Program-made: the position numbers and the translations under genes | NCBI GenBank assembly: GCA_963821025.1 | Contig: CAWGCG010000003.1 | Coordinates: forward strand, 992,001 to 1,056,000 | Reading direction: 5' to 3' | Source: WHSW01 sp963821025 | Lineage (GTDB): Bacteria > Actinomycetota > Thermoleophilia > Solirubrobacterales > 70-9 | Length of the DNA stretch: 64,000 bases | Part shown: positions 1-9,214 of the stretch, piece by piece | Layout of the letters: the number at the start of each line of letters is the position of its first letter | Numbering within the stretch: the stretch's first letter is position 1 | Notes under the pieces: model-generated | Told to the model about the DNA's origin: nothing | Seen by the model: the letters and a program-made list of their open reading frames with translations, nothing else | Database searches by the model: none

Positions 1-1
1 G

Positions 2-1399
2 ATGCCGCAGAACTTGACCTTCATCGTGAAAACACGATGGCAGAATGGCTCGGCGATGAACGAAAGCGGTGAGCTCGAGGCCGAGGTGCAGAGGATCGGC
101 CGTCAGCTCGCCGACCTTTTTCCCTCCCCGGGGCGCCATCCGGTGCGCTCGCTCGACCAAAAGGCGATGCAACTCGCCGCCGAGGACGAGCAGATGCGCG
201 CGGCCCTGTTCCGGCTCGTCGACGTAACCCCCGCCTGTCACTCGCTCGACGACCTCGCCTCGCATCTGAGCGGGTATCTGGGGCAGATCCCTGAACGGTC
301 GCAACCGCTCGGCGTCGCGATGCGGATGGCCGACAGCGCCCCCGGTCGAAAGGCGCTCGGCGCGGCGACCGCCGCCGCGGTACGCCACATGGCCCACCGG
401 TTCATCGTCGGTGAGTCCCCCGCGGCCGCCCTGCCAGGGATCGAGTCGCTCTGGCGCGACGGGATCGCCACCTCGGTCGACCTGCTCGGCGAGGCCACCG
501 TGACCCCGGCCGAGGCCGACCGCTACGCGGAGCGCTGCCTCGAGGCGCTGGCGACGCTCGCCGAGGCAGCGCGCAAGTGGCCCGAGCGCCCGCGGCTGGA
601 GCGCGACTCGCGCGGCACGGTCCCGCGAGTCAACCTCTCGGTGAAGGTGACGGCACTGACCCCGCTGATGCGGCCCGAGGCGCCCGAGCTCGGACGCGAC
701 GACGCCGCCGAGCGGATGCGCCCGCTGCTGCGGCGCGCAAACGAGCTCGGCGCCCATCTGCACGTCGACATGGAATCGGTCGACTCGCTCGAGACGACGC
801 TCGAGCTGGTGCTCGGCGTACTCGCCGAGCCCGAGTTTCACGACGGCCCGTCGTCGGGCGTCGTCCTGCAGGCCTACCTGCGCGACTCGCCGTCTCAGCT
901 CGAGCGGCTGCTCGAATGGGCGAGAGCCTGCGAGCGCCGCGTCCCGCTGGTGGTTCGGCTGGTCAAGGGCGCCTACTGGGACCACGAGATCGTCGAGGCG
1001 CGACAGCACGGCTGGCGACCGCCGGTGTTCGAGCGCAAGGCCGACTGCGACCGCAACTTCGAGGCGCTGACGCGCCGGTTGCTCGACGCGCGACCGCTGG
1101 TCCGGGTGAAGGTCGGCTCCCACAACCTGCGCTCGGTTGCCCATGCGATCGCCTACAACCGGCTCGGCGGCGGCGCCGACTCAGATCTCGAGCTGCAGGT
1201 GCTCCGTGGGCTCGGCGACGAGCTCGCCGAAGCGCTGCTGGCCGCTGAGCTGCGGGTGCGCTCCTACTCGCCGGTCGGCGACCTGGTCGCCGGGATGGCC
1301 TACCTCGTTCGCCGGCTGCTCGAGAACACGTCGAACGACTCGTTCCTGCGCGCTCACGCGCAGGGAGCGCCGGTCGAGCAGCTGCTGGCGGCACCATGA
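2..1399 (+). CDS. Proline dehydrogenase (monofunctional PutA-type)
   Basis: This enzyme oxidises proline to 1-pyrroline-5-carboxylate with FAD, the first step of proline catabolism. The C-terminal half carries the family signatures RLVKGAYWD (about residues 318-326) and YSPVGDLVAG followed by RRLLENTSNDSF, which form the FAD/proline site of the TIM barrel. The 465-residue reading uses an ATG at base 2. An ATG at 56 gives 447 residues and is equally possible, and the true 5' end may lie beyond the window edge. The stop overlaps the next gene's start (ATGA), so the two are translationally coupled. It resembles the N-terminal half of bifunctional PutA, split here into separate genes. Confidence 0.93.
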   Translation: MPQNLTFIVKTRWQNGSAMNESGELEAEVQRIGRQLADLFPSPGRHPVRSLDQKAMQLAAEDEQMRAALFRLVDVTPACHSLDDLASHLSGYLGQIPERSQPLGVAMRMADSAPGRKALGAATAAAVRHMAHRFIVGESPAAALPGIESLWRDGIATSVDLLGEATVTPAEADRYAERCLEALATLAEAARKWPERPRLERDSRGTVPRVNLSVKVTALTPLMRPEAPELGRDDAAERMRPLLRRANELGAHLHVDMESVDSLETTLELVLGVLAEPEFHDGPSSGVVLQAYLRDSPSQLERLLEWARACERRVPLVVRLVKGAYWDHEIVEARQHGWRPPVFERKADCDRNFEALTRRLLDARPLVRVKVGSHNLRSVAHAIAYNRLGGGADSDLELQVLRGLGDELAEALLAAELRVRSYSPVGDLVAGMAYLVRRLLENTSNDSFLRAHAQGAPVEQLLAAP

Positions 1400-2964
1400 G
1401 TTTCGCCAACGAGCCGACCCTGGAGTTGCGGCGCGCCGACGTCCGCGACGAGCTCCTCGCCGCGCTGCGCGCTTTGGAGCCGAGCCTGCCGCTGTCAGTG
1501 CCGATGCTGATCGGTGGCGAGCCCGTCGGCGGTCGGGAGTTCGAGTCGACAGATCCCGGCACCCCGTCGCGGTTGGTCGCCAGAGCCGCTCGCGCCGGCG
1601 ACTCAGATGCCGGCGCGGCGATCGCTGCGGCAGAGCGCGGCCATCGTCATTGGGCCGGGCGCCCGGCCGCCGCCCGCGCCCAGTGCCTGGAGGAGGCCGC
1701 GGCGACCCTGCGTCGTCGGCGCGCGGAGCTCGCGGCGCTCGAGGTGCGCGAGTGCGCGAAGCCCTGGCGCGAGGCCGATGCCGACGTCTGCGAGGCGATC
1801 GACTTCCTCACCTACTACGCCCGCGGCGCGGTTGACCTCGAGCGCGGCCCCGAGCTGCTTCAGGCACCGGGCGAGCGCAACACGTTGCAGCGCCGCGCTC
1901 GCGGGGTCGCCGCGGTGATCGCGCCCTGGAACTTTCCGCTCGCGATCCCGACGGGGATGACCGCCGCCGCGCTCGCCGTCGGCAACGCGGTGATCCTGAA
2001 ACCCGCCGAGCAATCCCCGGCGTGCGCCCTGGCGCTGGTCGAGGCCCTCCACGACGCGGGCGTACCGGGCGATGCGCTGACGCTGCTGCCAGGCTACGGC
2101 GAGGTCGGCGCGGCTCTGGTCGGCGATCCACGGGTCCACCTGATCGCCTTCACCGGATCGAGCGCGGTCGGCCTCGAGATCGTGCGCGCCGCCGCTGAGA
2201 CCCCCGAAGGTCAGAATCACGTCAAGCGAGTGATCGCCGAGATGGGCGGCAAGAACTGCATCGTGGTCGACTCCGACGCCGACCTCGACGAGGCGGTGCC
2301 GGGAATCGTCGCCTCAGGCTTCGGCTACGCGGGCCAGAAGTGCTCGGCCGCGTCCCGGGTGCTCGCCCACGAGTCGGTGGCCGAGGCGCTGCTCGAACGC
2401 CTCACCGGCGCGGTCGAGTCACTCGTCGTCGGCCAGGCCGAGCTGCTCGAGACCGACGTGCCGCCGCTGATCGAGCGCGCGGCCCAGGCACGGCTGGGGC
2501 GGATGGGCGAGGAGGCCGAGCGCGCCGGCCGGATCGTCACCGCCCCTCGGGCGTTACCCGCGGATGGCTGGTTCGCGTCGCCGACCGTAGCGACCGATCT
2601 CGATCCCGACTCGGCCCTGCTTCGGAAGGAGATCTTCGGTCCGCTGATCACGCTCGAGGCGGTGGCGAGCATCGAGTCCGCGCTCGAGCTGATCGACTCG
2701 CTGCCATTCGCGCTCACCGGGGGGCTCTTCTCGCGCAGCCCGCAGACGATCGCCGAGGTCACCGCGCGAACCCCGGTCGGCAACCTCTACGTCAACCGCC
2801 CGATCACCGGGGCGATGGTCGCCCGCCAGCCGTTCGGCGGCAACCGCCGGTCCGGTCTCGGCAGCCAGGCGGGTGGACCCGGCTATCTGGTCCAGTTCAC
2901 CGAGCCCATCGTGGTCAGCGAGAACACGATGCGCCACGGCCTGGTCACCGAGCCCGGGCGCTGA
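1396..2964 (+). CDS. pruA: L-glutamate gamma-semialdehyde (P5C) dehydrogenase
   Basis: This 522-residue aldehyde dehydrogenase-superfamily protein completes proline degradation by oxidising glutamate semialdehyde to glutamate with NAD. Visible motifs are PWNFPLAIPTG and the following KPAEQSP (cofactor binding), FTGSSAVGLEI (Rossmann turn), the catalytic glutamate in IAEMGGKN and the catalytic cysteine in YAGQKCSAASR. Near the C-terminus, RQPFGGNRRSGLGSQAGGP is the typical P5CDH finish. It overlaps proline dehydrogenase by four bases (ATGA), which lets the product be handed from one enzyme to the other. It converges on the htrA-like gene with only 8 bases between stops. Confidence 0.96.
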   Translation: MSFANEPTLELRRADVRDELLAALRALEPSLPLSVPMLIGGEPVGGREFESTDPGTPSRLVARAARAGDSDAGAAIAAAERGHRHWAGRPAAARAQCLEEAAATLRRRRAELAALEVRECAKPWREADADVCEAIDFLTYYARGAVDLERGPELLQAPGERNTLQRRARGVAAVIAPWNFPLAIPTGMTAAALAVGNAVILKPAEQSPACALALVEALHDAGVPGDALTLLPGYGEVGAALVGDPRVHLIAFTGSSAVGLEIVRAAAETPEGQNHVKRVIAEMGGKNCIVVDSDADLDEAVPGIVASGFGYAGQKCSAASRVLAHESVAEALLERLTGAVESLVVGQAELLETDVPPLIERAAQARLGRMGEEAERAGRIVTAPRALPADGWFASPTVATDLDPDSALLRKEIFGPLITLEAVASIESALELIDSLPFALTGGLFSRSPQTIAEVTARTPVGNLYVNRPITGAMVARQPFGGNRRSGLGSQAGGPGYLVQFTEPIVVSENTMRHGLVTEPGR

Positions 2965-2972
2965 GCGCTCGG

Positions 2973-4175
2973 TCAGCCGCCGGCCTGCGAGGGCCGCTCG
3001 TCGAGCTCGACGCTGACGGTGCGCTGGTCGCCCGCTCGCAGCAGGGTGAGCTCGATCGAGTCGCCCGGCTGCTTGGCGTCCACCGCGGCGATCACATCGG
3101 CCATCTCGGTCACGGGCTTTCCGTCGGCCTCGACGATCAGGTCGCCCCCGGCGCGGAACGGCTGGCCGCCGATCGTCACCTCGGCGTCGCCGGCTTCCAG
3201 CCCCGCCTTGTCGGCTGGGCTGTCGGGGACCACCGACTGGACCAGGGCGCCACCGTCAGCGTCGAGGTTGAGGACGTCGGCGATCTCCGGCGTCAGGTCG
3301 GTGCCGCTGACCCCGAGGAAGGCGTGCTCGACCTGACCGTCGTCGATCAGCTGCTGGGAGATCTCCCGGGCGGTGTTGATCGGAACGGCGAAGCCGATGC
3401 CGACGTTGCCGCCGCTGCCCGCGGACTCGATCTGCGAGTTGATCCCGACCACGCGCCCGTTCGAGTCGATCAGCGGCCCGCCGGAGTTGCCGGGGTTGAT
3501 CGGCGCGTCGGTCTGGATCGCGTCGGTGATCGTGAACCCGTTCGGCGAGTCGATCTCGCGCTGGACCGCGGAAACGATCCCCGCCGTCGCCGTCTGATCG
3601 AGCCCGAACGGGTTGCCGATCGCAACGGCCGGGTCGCCGACCGCGACCTGGGAGGAGTCGCCGAGCGCGAGCGGGTGCAGGGCATCGGCGGGCGCGTCGA
3701 CCTGGATCACCGCGACGTCGGTGGACGGGTCGCTCCCGAGCACCTTGGCGTCGTAGCTGTCGCCCTCGGCGCCGAGCGTGACGCTGACGCTGTCGGCACC
3801 GGCGACGACATGGGCGTTGGTGACGATGCGACCGTCCCCGTCGATCACGAATCCCGAGCCGGTGGCGGTGCCCCCGCCCTCCTGCGGGGCGCCGAACGGG
3901 TCGAAGGCGCCGGCTTGCGGGGTGGCCTGGTGCTCGGCCTTGATGAAGGCGACCCCGGGGGCGTCCTTGGTGTAGATCTGATTCACGCTCAGGCCTCCGC
4001 CCTCGCCGCCCTCGTCGGCGGCCGGCTCGGTGAGCGGCGTCGTTGCGGCAGCCGGGGCGGCGCCGTCATCGCCGGCCTCAACCCATCCGACGGCGATCGC
4101 CACCCATCCGAGCAGGCCGACCACGAGGCCACCGGCGAGTGCGGAGACAAACGGAGTGCGGAGGAAGTTCTTCAT
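2973..4175 (-). CDS. htrA: HtrA/DegP-family membrane-anchored serine protease with PDZ domain
   Basis: This is a 400-residue envelope quality-control protease. A cytoplasmic start is followed by one membrane segment (about residues 8-28, SALAGGLVVGLLGWVAIAV) and a low-complexity linker, then a trypsin-like domain with the catalytic His in TNAHVVAG, Asp in STDVAVIQVD and Ser in NPGNSGGPL. The last ~100 residues form one PDZ domain (SPADKAGLEAGD). The single transmembrane anchor and single PDZ match the actinobacterial HtrA type, with the protease on the outside. Transcribed alone, it ends 8 bases from the convergent P5CDH gene. The 87-base gap upstream shows no convincing promoter to me. Confidence 0.93.
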   Translation of the reverse strand: MKNFLRTPFVSALAGGLVVGLLGWVAIAVGWVEAGDDGAAPAAATTPLTEPAADEGGEGGGLSVNQIYTKDAPGVAFIKAEHQATPQAGAFDPFGAPQEGGGTATGSGFVIDGDGRIVTNAHVVAGADSVSVTLGAEGDSYDAKVLGSDPSTDVAVIQVDAPADALHPLALGDSSQVAVGDPAVAIGNPFGLDQTATAGIVSAVQREIDSPNGFTITDAIQTDAPINPGNSGGPLIDSNGRVVGINSQIESAGSGGNVGIGFAVPINTAREISQQLIDDGQVEHAFLGVSGTDLTPEIADVLNLDADGGALVQSVVPDSPADKAGLEAGDAEVTIGGQPFRAGGDLIVEADGKPVTEMADVIAAVDAKQPGDSIELTLLRAGDQRTVSVELDERPSQAGG

Positions 4176-4262
4176 CCGCCGCAGGATTCAGGCGAGCGCT
4201 GAAGGCGCTCTAAGCGCAATCGAAACGGGGCTTAAGGATTCGGGTTCGAGGTCTGGGCGCGC

Positions 4263-5084
<822 letters not shown>

Positions 5085-5121
5085 CTGCGGTCAGGGTAGA
5101 GCAGCCGGCCTGCACCGGCGA

Positions 5122-6153
5122 TCAAGCCGCGAGCTCCGCGCTCAGCGCGATCAGGCGCTCGAGCAGGCCGGCAGCGGCTCCCGAGTCGATCGCCTCGTGC
5201 GCCCGCTCGACTCCCGAGGCGAGGTCGCGGGCGCCGCCGGCGACCAGGATCGCGGCGCCGGCGTTGATCGCGACCACCTCCCGCGGGGCACCGGGCTCGC
5301 CGGCGAGCACCGCCCGCACGGTGGCGGCATTCTCCACGGGACTGCCACCGGCGATCGACTGCAGGTCGGTGCGGGCGATGCCGAGGTCCTCGGGGGTGAT
5401 CAGCCACTCCTCGGTGCGTCCCTCGGCGACCTCGACCACCCTCGTGCGCCCGGCGATGCTGAGCTCGTCGAGCCCGTCGTCGGCGCAGACCACCAACGCA
5501 CGCTCGCAGCCGAGCCCGAGCAGCGCCTCGGCGATCGTCTCCTGGTAGAGGCGGTCGGCGACGCCGAGCAGCTGGCGTCGCGCTCCCGCCGGATTGGTCA
5601 GCGGGCCGAGGAAGTTGAAGATCGTTCGCACGCCGAGCTCTCGCCGGACGCCGGCGATGTGCTTCATCGCCGCGTGGTGGCGGGGCGCGAACATGAAGCC
5701 GAAGCCGATCTCGTCGATGCAGCGGGCGACCGCGGCCGGGTCGAGATCGATCCGCACCCCGAGCGCTTCGAGCACGTCGGCCGACCCGCAGCGGCTCGTA
5801 TTCGAGCGGTTGCCGTGCTTGGCGACCGGGCATTCGGCGCCGGCGGCAACCAGGGCCGCAGCGGTCGAGATGTTGAAGGTCGACGGCCCACCCCCGGTCC
5901 CGGCCGTGTCGACCAGGTCCTGGCGCGAGGGCTCGACCGAGGCCGCGAGACGGCGCATCGTCCGCGCCAACCCGACCAGCTCGGCGACCGTCTCCCCCTT
6001 GGCGCGCAGCGCGATCAGAAAGGCGCCCGCCTGAACCTCGCCGGCGCGGCCCTCCATCACCTCGTCGAGGACCGCCGATGCGTGGTCGGCGGTCAGGTGG
6101 CTGCCCGAGGCGACCTCGTCGATGGCGCGGGTGACGATCTCGTTTGGGCTCAT
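5122..6153 (-). CDS. trpD: Anthranilate phosphoribosyltransferase
   Basis: It transfers the phosphoribosyl group of PRPP to anthranilate. The 343-residue protein has the glycine-rich PRPP loop in the form DTAGTGGGPSTFNIST (most relatives have GTGGDG) and VAKHGNRSNTSRCGSAD, where the usual SGSAD is CGSAD. I take the ATG at 6153 (MSPNEIVTRAIDE) as the start. The frame stays open further upstream, but that stretch runs into trpG and lacks family similarity. It is 85 bases downstream of trpG and 37 upstream of trpC. Confidence 0.95.
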   Translation of the reverse strand: MSPNEIVTRAIDEVASGSHLTADHASAVLDEVMEGRAGEVQAGAFLIALRAKGETVAELVGLARTMRRLAASVEPSRQDLVDTAGTGGGPSTFNISTAAALVAAGAECPVAKHGNRSNTSRCGSADVLEALGVRIDLDPAAVARCIDEIGFGFMFAPRHHAAMKHIAGVRRELGVRTIFNFLGPLTNPAGARRQLLGVADRLYQETIAEALLGLGCERALVVCADDGLDELSIAGRTRVVEVAEGRTEEWLITPEDLGIARTDLQSIAGGSPVENAATVRAVLAGEPGAPREVVAINAGAAILVAGGARDLASGVERAHEAIDSGAAAGLLERLIALSAELAA

Positions 6154-6238
6154 GGCGCCGCAGTTAACCGGGTCCGGTGGCACGCGGTCCGCATCGGCAC
6201 GACGATCCGCCCGGCCTCGGATCCGAAGCGTGCGTCGC

Positions 6239-6799
6239 TCAAGCGGCGAGGAAGTTGGCGAGCAGCGCCCTGCCGTCGGGGGTGAGCACCGACTCGGGAT
6301 GGAACTGGACCCCGGCCGCCGGCAGCTCACGATGGCTGATCCCCATGACCACGTCCCCGTGCGTCGCGGTCACGCCGAGCTCTTCGGGCAGCTCGGGGTC
6401 GGCGACCAGCGAGTGGTAGCGCCCCCCTCGCAGCGGGTTCGGCAGCCCGGCGAAGAGCCCGGCGCCGTCGTGGGCGATCTCGGCATCCTTGCCATGGATC
6501 GGCTCGCCGCGGATCGTCCGCCCGCCGAAGGCCTCGACCATCGCCTGGTGGCCGAGGCAGACCCCGAGGGTCGGGATGCCCGCTCGTGGAAACGCCCCCG
6601 CGGCCTCGATCGAGATCCCCGCCTCGGCGGGCGTGCACGGCCCCGGCGAGATCACCAGCCGCTCGAGCCGGCGCTCGAGCAGTTGATCGACCGTCGCCTT
6701 GTCGTTGCGAACGACACTCACCCCGGCCCCGAGCTCGCCGAGGTATTGGACGAGGTTGTAGGTGAAGGAGTCGTAGTTGTCGATTACCAGCACTTGCAC
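6239..6799 (-). CDS. trpG: Anthranilate synthase component II (glutamine amidotransferase)
   Basis: This 186-residue class I amidotransferase supplies ammonia to TrpE. The N-terminus VLVIDNYDSFTYNLVQYLGE is diagnostic for TrpG/PabA. The nucleophile Cys sits in TLGVCLGHQAM, and the His-Glu pair lies in VQFHPESVLTPDG. It is a separate polypeptide, 31 bases after trpE, so the synthase is a two-subunit complex. In bacteria with a single copy, this subunit often also serves PabB for folate; no pabB is present here. Confidence 0.95.
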   Translation of the reverse strand: MQVLVIDNYDSFTYNLVQYLGELGAGVSVVRNDKATVDQLLERRLERLVISPGPCTPAEAGISIEAAGAFPRAGIPTLGVCLGHQAMVEAFGGRTIRGEPIHGKDAEIAHDGAGLFAGLPNPLRGGRYHSLVADPELPEELGVTATHGDVVMGISHRELPAAGVQFHPESVLTPDGRALLANFLAA

Positions 6800-6830
6800 G
6801 ATTGTGTTCCGCTCTTGCCGGGAATGAGGA

Positions 6831-8399
6831 TCATCCCCACTCCGGCTGGCTCGCCGCGAGCTCGACCGCCCTGAACATCGCCTGGGCCTTGGAGACGCTC
6901 TCCCGGTACTCGTAGTCGGGCTTCGCGTCGGCCACCGTGCCGCCGCCTGCCTGCACGTGCACCTGACCGTCCTTGATCACCGCGGTGCGGATGTGGATCG
7001 CGGTGTCGAGGTCGCCGGTGAAGCCGAGGTAGCCGATTGCGCCGCCGTAGGAGCAGCGCTTGTGGGGCTCGAGCTCGTCGATGATCTGCATCGCGCGTAC
7101 CTTCGGCGCTCCGGAAAGGGTCCCGGCCGGCAGGGTCGCTCGCAGGACATCCATCGCCCCGATCCCCGCGCGCAGGGTCCCGGAAACCTGGCTGACGATG
7201 TGAAAGACGTGGGAGTAGGTCTCCACCACCATGTACTCGTCGACCGTGACGCTGCCGTACTCGCAGACCCGACCGAGATCGTTCCGGCCGAGGTCGACCA
7301 ACATCACGTGCTCGGCACGCTCCTTCGGGTCGGCGAGCAGCGCCTCGGCCTGGCGGCGGTCCTCCTCCTCGCTCGCGCCGCGCGGATAGGTGCCGGCGAT
7401 CGGCCTGGTCTCGGCGCGCCGGCCGCTGACCTTGACCAGCGGCTCGGGCGAGGCACCGGCGATCTGGAACTCGCCGAAGTCGAGGAAATACATGTACGGC
7501 GACGGGTTCACCGTGCGCAGGCCGCGGTAGATCGAGAACGCCTCGACCGGCGCCGGCGCCGAGAACCGCTGCGACGGGACCACCTGGAAGGCGTCGCCGG
7601 CGTGCGTGTAGTCAACGATTCTCGCTACGTTCGACTCGAAGTGCTCGCGGGTCATGTTCGAGCGCCAGGGGCTCGGCACTCGCCGCTCGCCACTGGCCGC
7701 TCGTCGTTCGGGCTTCTGGTTGCTGGTTGCTGGTTGCTCCGGGCGCGGGCGGGGCGCGGGGACCGGACCGCGGAGCGCTTCGCGGGCCTCGTCGATCACG
7801 GCCACGGCGCGGTCATAGGCGCCGTCGACGGCCCGCTCGCCCTCGCAGAAGGCATAGCCGAGCACGATCACCTCGTGTCGCAGGTGATCGAAGGCGAGCA
7901 TCAGCTCGCAGACCATCAGCGAGAGGTCGGGAAGCCCGAGCGGATCGGGGTTGGGGGGCCCGAGCGGCTCGACCGTCCGCACCAGGTCATAGCCGAAGTA
8001 ACCAACGGCGCCGCCGGCGAACGGGGGCAGCTCGGTCGGCGTCGCGATCGTGAACCGCGCCAGGGTCTCGGCGACGGCGCCGTAGGGGTCGGCGACGGCG
8101 CTCTGCACGACCTCTTGGTCGCGAACCTCGGTCAGCGTGCCCTCGCTCCAGCGCAGCTCGAGCCGTGGCCGAAAGCCGAGGAACGAGTAGCGACCGAGCC
8201 GGCCCTGCTCGGCCGACTCGAGCAGAAACGACGGTCCCGTGAACGCCTCGCGCAGCTTCAGGAATGCCGAAACCGGCGTCTCGCAGTCATCGACGAAGCG
8301 CTGGCTGACCGGGACCACGTTCGCCTCGCGCGCGAGCTCGCGGGCGCGGTCGAGGTCCGGCTCGAGCCCGCCCGCAAAGCGCTCAGCCGCGACGGCCAT
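6831..8399 (-). CDS. trpE: Anthranilate synthase component I
   Basis: It converts chorismate to anthranilate. The 522-residue protein has an N-terminal TrpE domain (YSFLGFRPRLEL) and a C-terminal chorismate-binding domain (about 250-510) with GTYPRGASEEED, DLGRNDLGRVCEYG, LPAGTLSGAPKVRAM and QAGGGTVADAKPDYEY. Between the domains, at about residues 220-241, is a 21-residue low-complexity insert reading EQPATSNQKPERRAASGERR, encoded by nine tandem heptamers (7678-7740). It sits in an inter-domain linker and keeps frame. The start overlaps the hisIE stop by 17 bases. Feedback inhibition by tryptophan is expected from the family but not shown here. Confidence 0.95.
   Translation of the reverse strand: MAVAAERFAGGLEPDLDRARELAREANVVPVSQRFVDDCETPVSAFLKLREAFTGPSFLLESAEQGRLGRYSFLGFRPRLELRWSEGTLTEVRDQEVVQSAVADPYGAVAETLARFTIATPTELPPFAGGAVGYFGYDLVRTVEPLGPPNPDPLGLPDLSLMVCELMLAFDHLRHEVIVLGYAFCEGERAVDGAYDRAVAVIDEAREALRGPVPAPRPRPEQPATSNQKPERRAASGERRVPSPWRSNMTREHFESNVARIVDYTHAGDAFQVVPSQRFSAPAPVEAFSIYRGLRTVNPSPYMYFLDFGEFQIAGASPEPLVKVSGRRAETRPIAGTYPRGASEEEDRRQAEALLADPKERAEHVMLVDLGRNDLGRVCEYGSVTVDEYMVVETYSHVFHIVSQVSGTLRAGIGAMDVLRATLPAGTLSGAPKVRAMQIIDELEPHKRCSYGGAIGYLGFTGDLDTAIHIRTAVIKDGQVHVQAGGGTVADAKPDYEYRESVSKAQAMFRAVELAASQPEWG
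7678..7740. repeat. Nine-unit heptanucleotide tandem repeat inside trpE
   Basis: Read on the plus strand the block divides into actcgcc, gctcgcc, actggcc, gctcgtc, gttcggg, cttctgg, ttgctgg, ttgctgg and ttgctcc. The units drift, but neighbours share 5-7 of 7 bases. The total is 63 bases, which is 9 x 7 and also 21 codons, so the trpE frame is kept. Similar heptamer tracts occur at 30411, 43727 and 55775. Confidence 0.75.
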
Positions 8400-9006
8400 T
8401 GAGCGTCTCCAGAGGCGCCGAAACCGCTAGCTCGCGCGATGACAGCAAGACCTCGAGGTGGTAGAGCAGGTCGGCCGTCTCGGATGCCAAGCGCTCGTCG
8501 GACTCCTCGGCGGCGGCTCGCGCGACCTCGTCGGCCTCCTCGCGGAGCTTGGCGCCGATCCTCTCCGGGTCCTCGAGCAGCTCGACCGTATAGGAGCCCT
8601 CGGGGCGGTCCCGTCGGCGCTGCGCGATCGTTCGCTCGAGCGTTCCCAGGGCCTCGTGGGCGGCGGGCGCGGGCCTCTGGGAGTGGTCGAGATCGCGATA
8701 AAAGCAGGAGCGCTCGCCCGTGTGGCAGGCCGGTCCGGCGGGCTCGACCAAGGCGACGAGGGCATCGCCGTCGCAGTCGAAGCGCAGCTGGCGCAGCCGC
8801 TGGACGTTGCCCGAGCTCTCGCCCTTGCGCCAGAGCTCAGCCCGCGAACGGCTGTAGAAGTGGACCTCGCCGGTCTCGCGGGTGCGTCGCAGGGCCTCGG
8901 CGTTCATGTAGGCGAGCGTCAACACCTCGCCGGTGCTCCAGTCCTGGAGCACACAGGGAACGAGGCCGGTGGCGTCGAATTGCACAGCGTCGCTCATCCT
9001 GGCCAT
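8383..9006 (-). CDS. hisIE: Bifunctional phosphoribosyl-AMP cyclohydrolase / phosphoribosyl-ATP pyrophosphatase
   Basis: This protein carries out steps 2 and 3 of histidine synthesis. The N-terminal HisI domain (about 1-115) has VLTLAYMNAEAL, the metal-binding DCDGDALVALV and the zinc cysteine segment GPACHTGERSCFY. The C-terminal HisE domain (about 120-205) has KLREEADEVARAA, EESDERLASETADLLYHL, the MazG-like metal helix pair. Total length is 207 residues; an ATG nine bases downstream (MSDAV) is an alternative start. The stop lies inside the start of trpE, tying a histidine gene to the tryptophan genes. No other his gene is in the window. Confidence 0.95.
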   Translation of the reverse strand: MARMSDAVQFDATGLVPCVLQDWSTGEVLTLAYMNAEALRRTRETGEVHFYSRSRAELWRKGESSGNVQRLRQLRFDCDGDALVALVEPAGPACHTGERSCFYRDLDHSQRPAPAAHEALGTLERTIAQRRRDRPEGSYTVELLEDPERIGAKLREEADEVARAAAEESDERLASETADLLYHLEVLLSSRELAVSAPLETLNGRRG

Positions 9007-9109
9007 CGTAGTGACGGAATAGTGTTGGTCTCTTGATCGGCCACCTGCTCCCGCTGGCGGACGCGTTCACCAAAGTCGATCTTTTGTATCCAGCGCCACC
9101 TGGATCCAG

Positions 9110-9214
9110 ATGACCTGCGCGATGATCACCCTGATCGGCGTCGCCCTGCTGGTCTTCGCGATAGTGAGCCCGGGGTTTCTGGAGCGCGACCTCGAACAGC
9201 GTGAGGACGCCTAG
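9110..9214 (+). CDS. Possible 34-residue single-span membrane peptide
   Basis: An ATG at 9110 opens a short frame that ends at TAG 9212-9214, immediately before the ATG of the next gene at 9215. The peptide has one hydrophobic span (MITLIGVALLVFAIVSPGF) and a charged tail (LERDLEQRED). No good ribosome-binding site precedes either ATG (9110 or 9122). The reading frame also runs open upstream without a start, so this could be the tail of a degraded membrane protein. Composition looks like a real membrane segment, but I do not recognise a family. Confidence 0.3.
   Translation: MTCAMITLIGVALLVFAIVSPGFLERDLEQREDA

Noticed and set aside
2340..4202. Long open frames antisense to real genes, for example 2340-4202, 4918-6285, 6957-8402, 25911-27761 and 55561-58500 (+)
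   Set aside because: High GC makes antisense frames open. These run opposite htrA, trpD, trpE, comEC and valS, have Arg/Gly/Asp-rich nonsense composition and show no motifs.
7678..7740. CRISPR-like repeat
   Set aside because: The units are only 7 bases, contiguous without spacers and inside a gene; this is a microsatellite.
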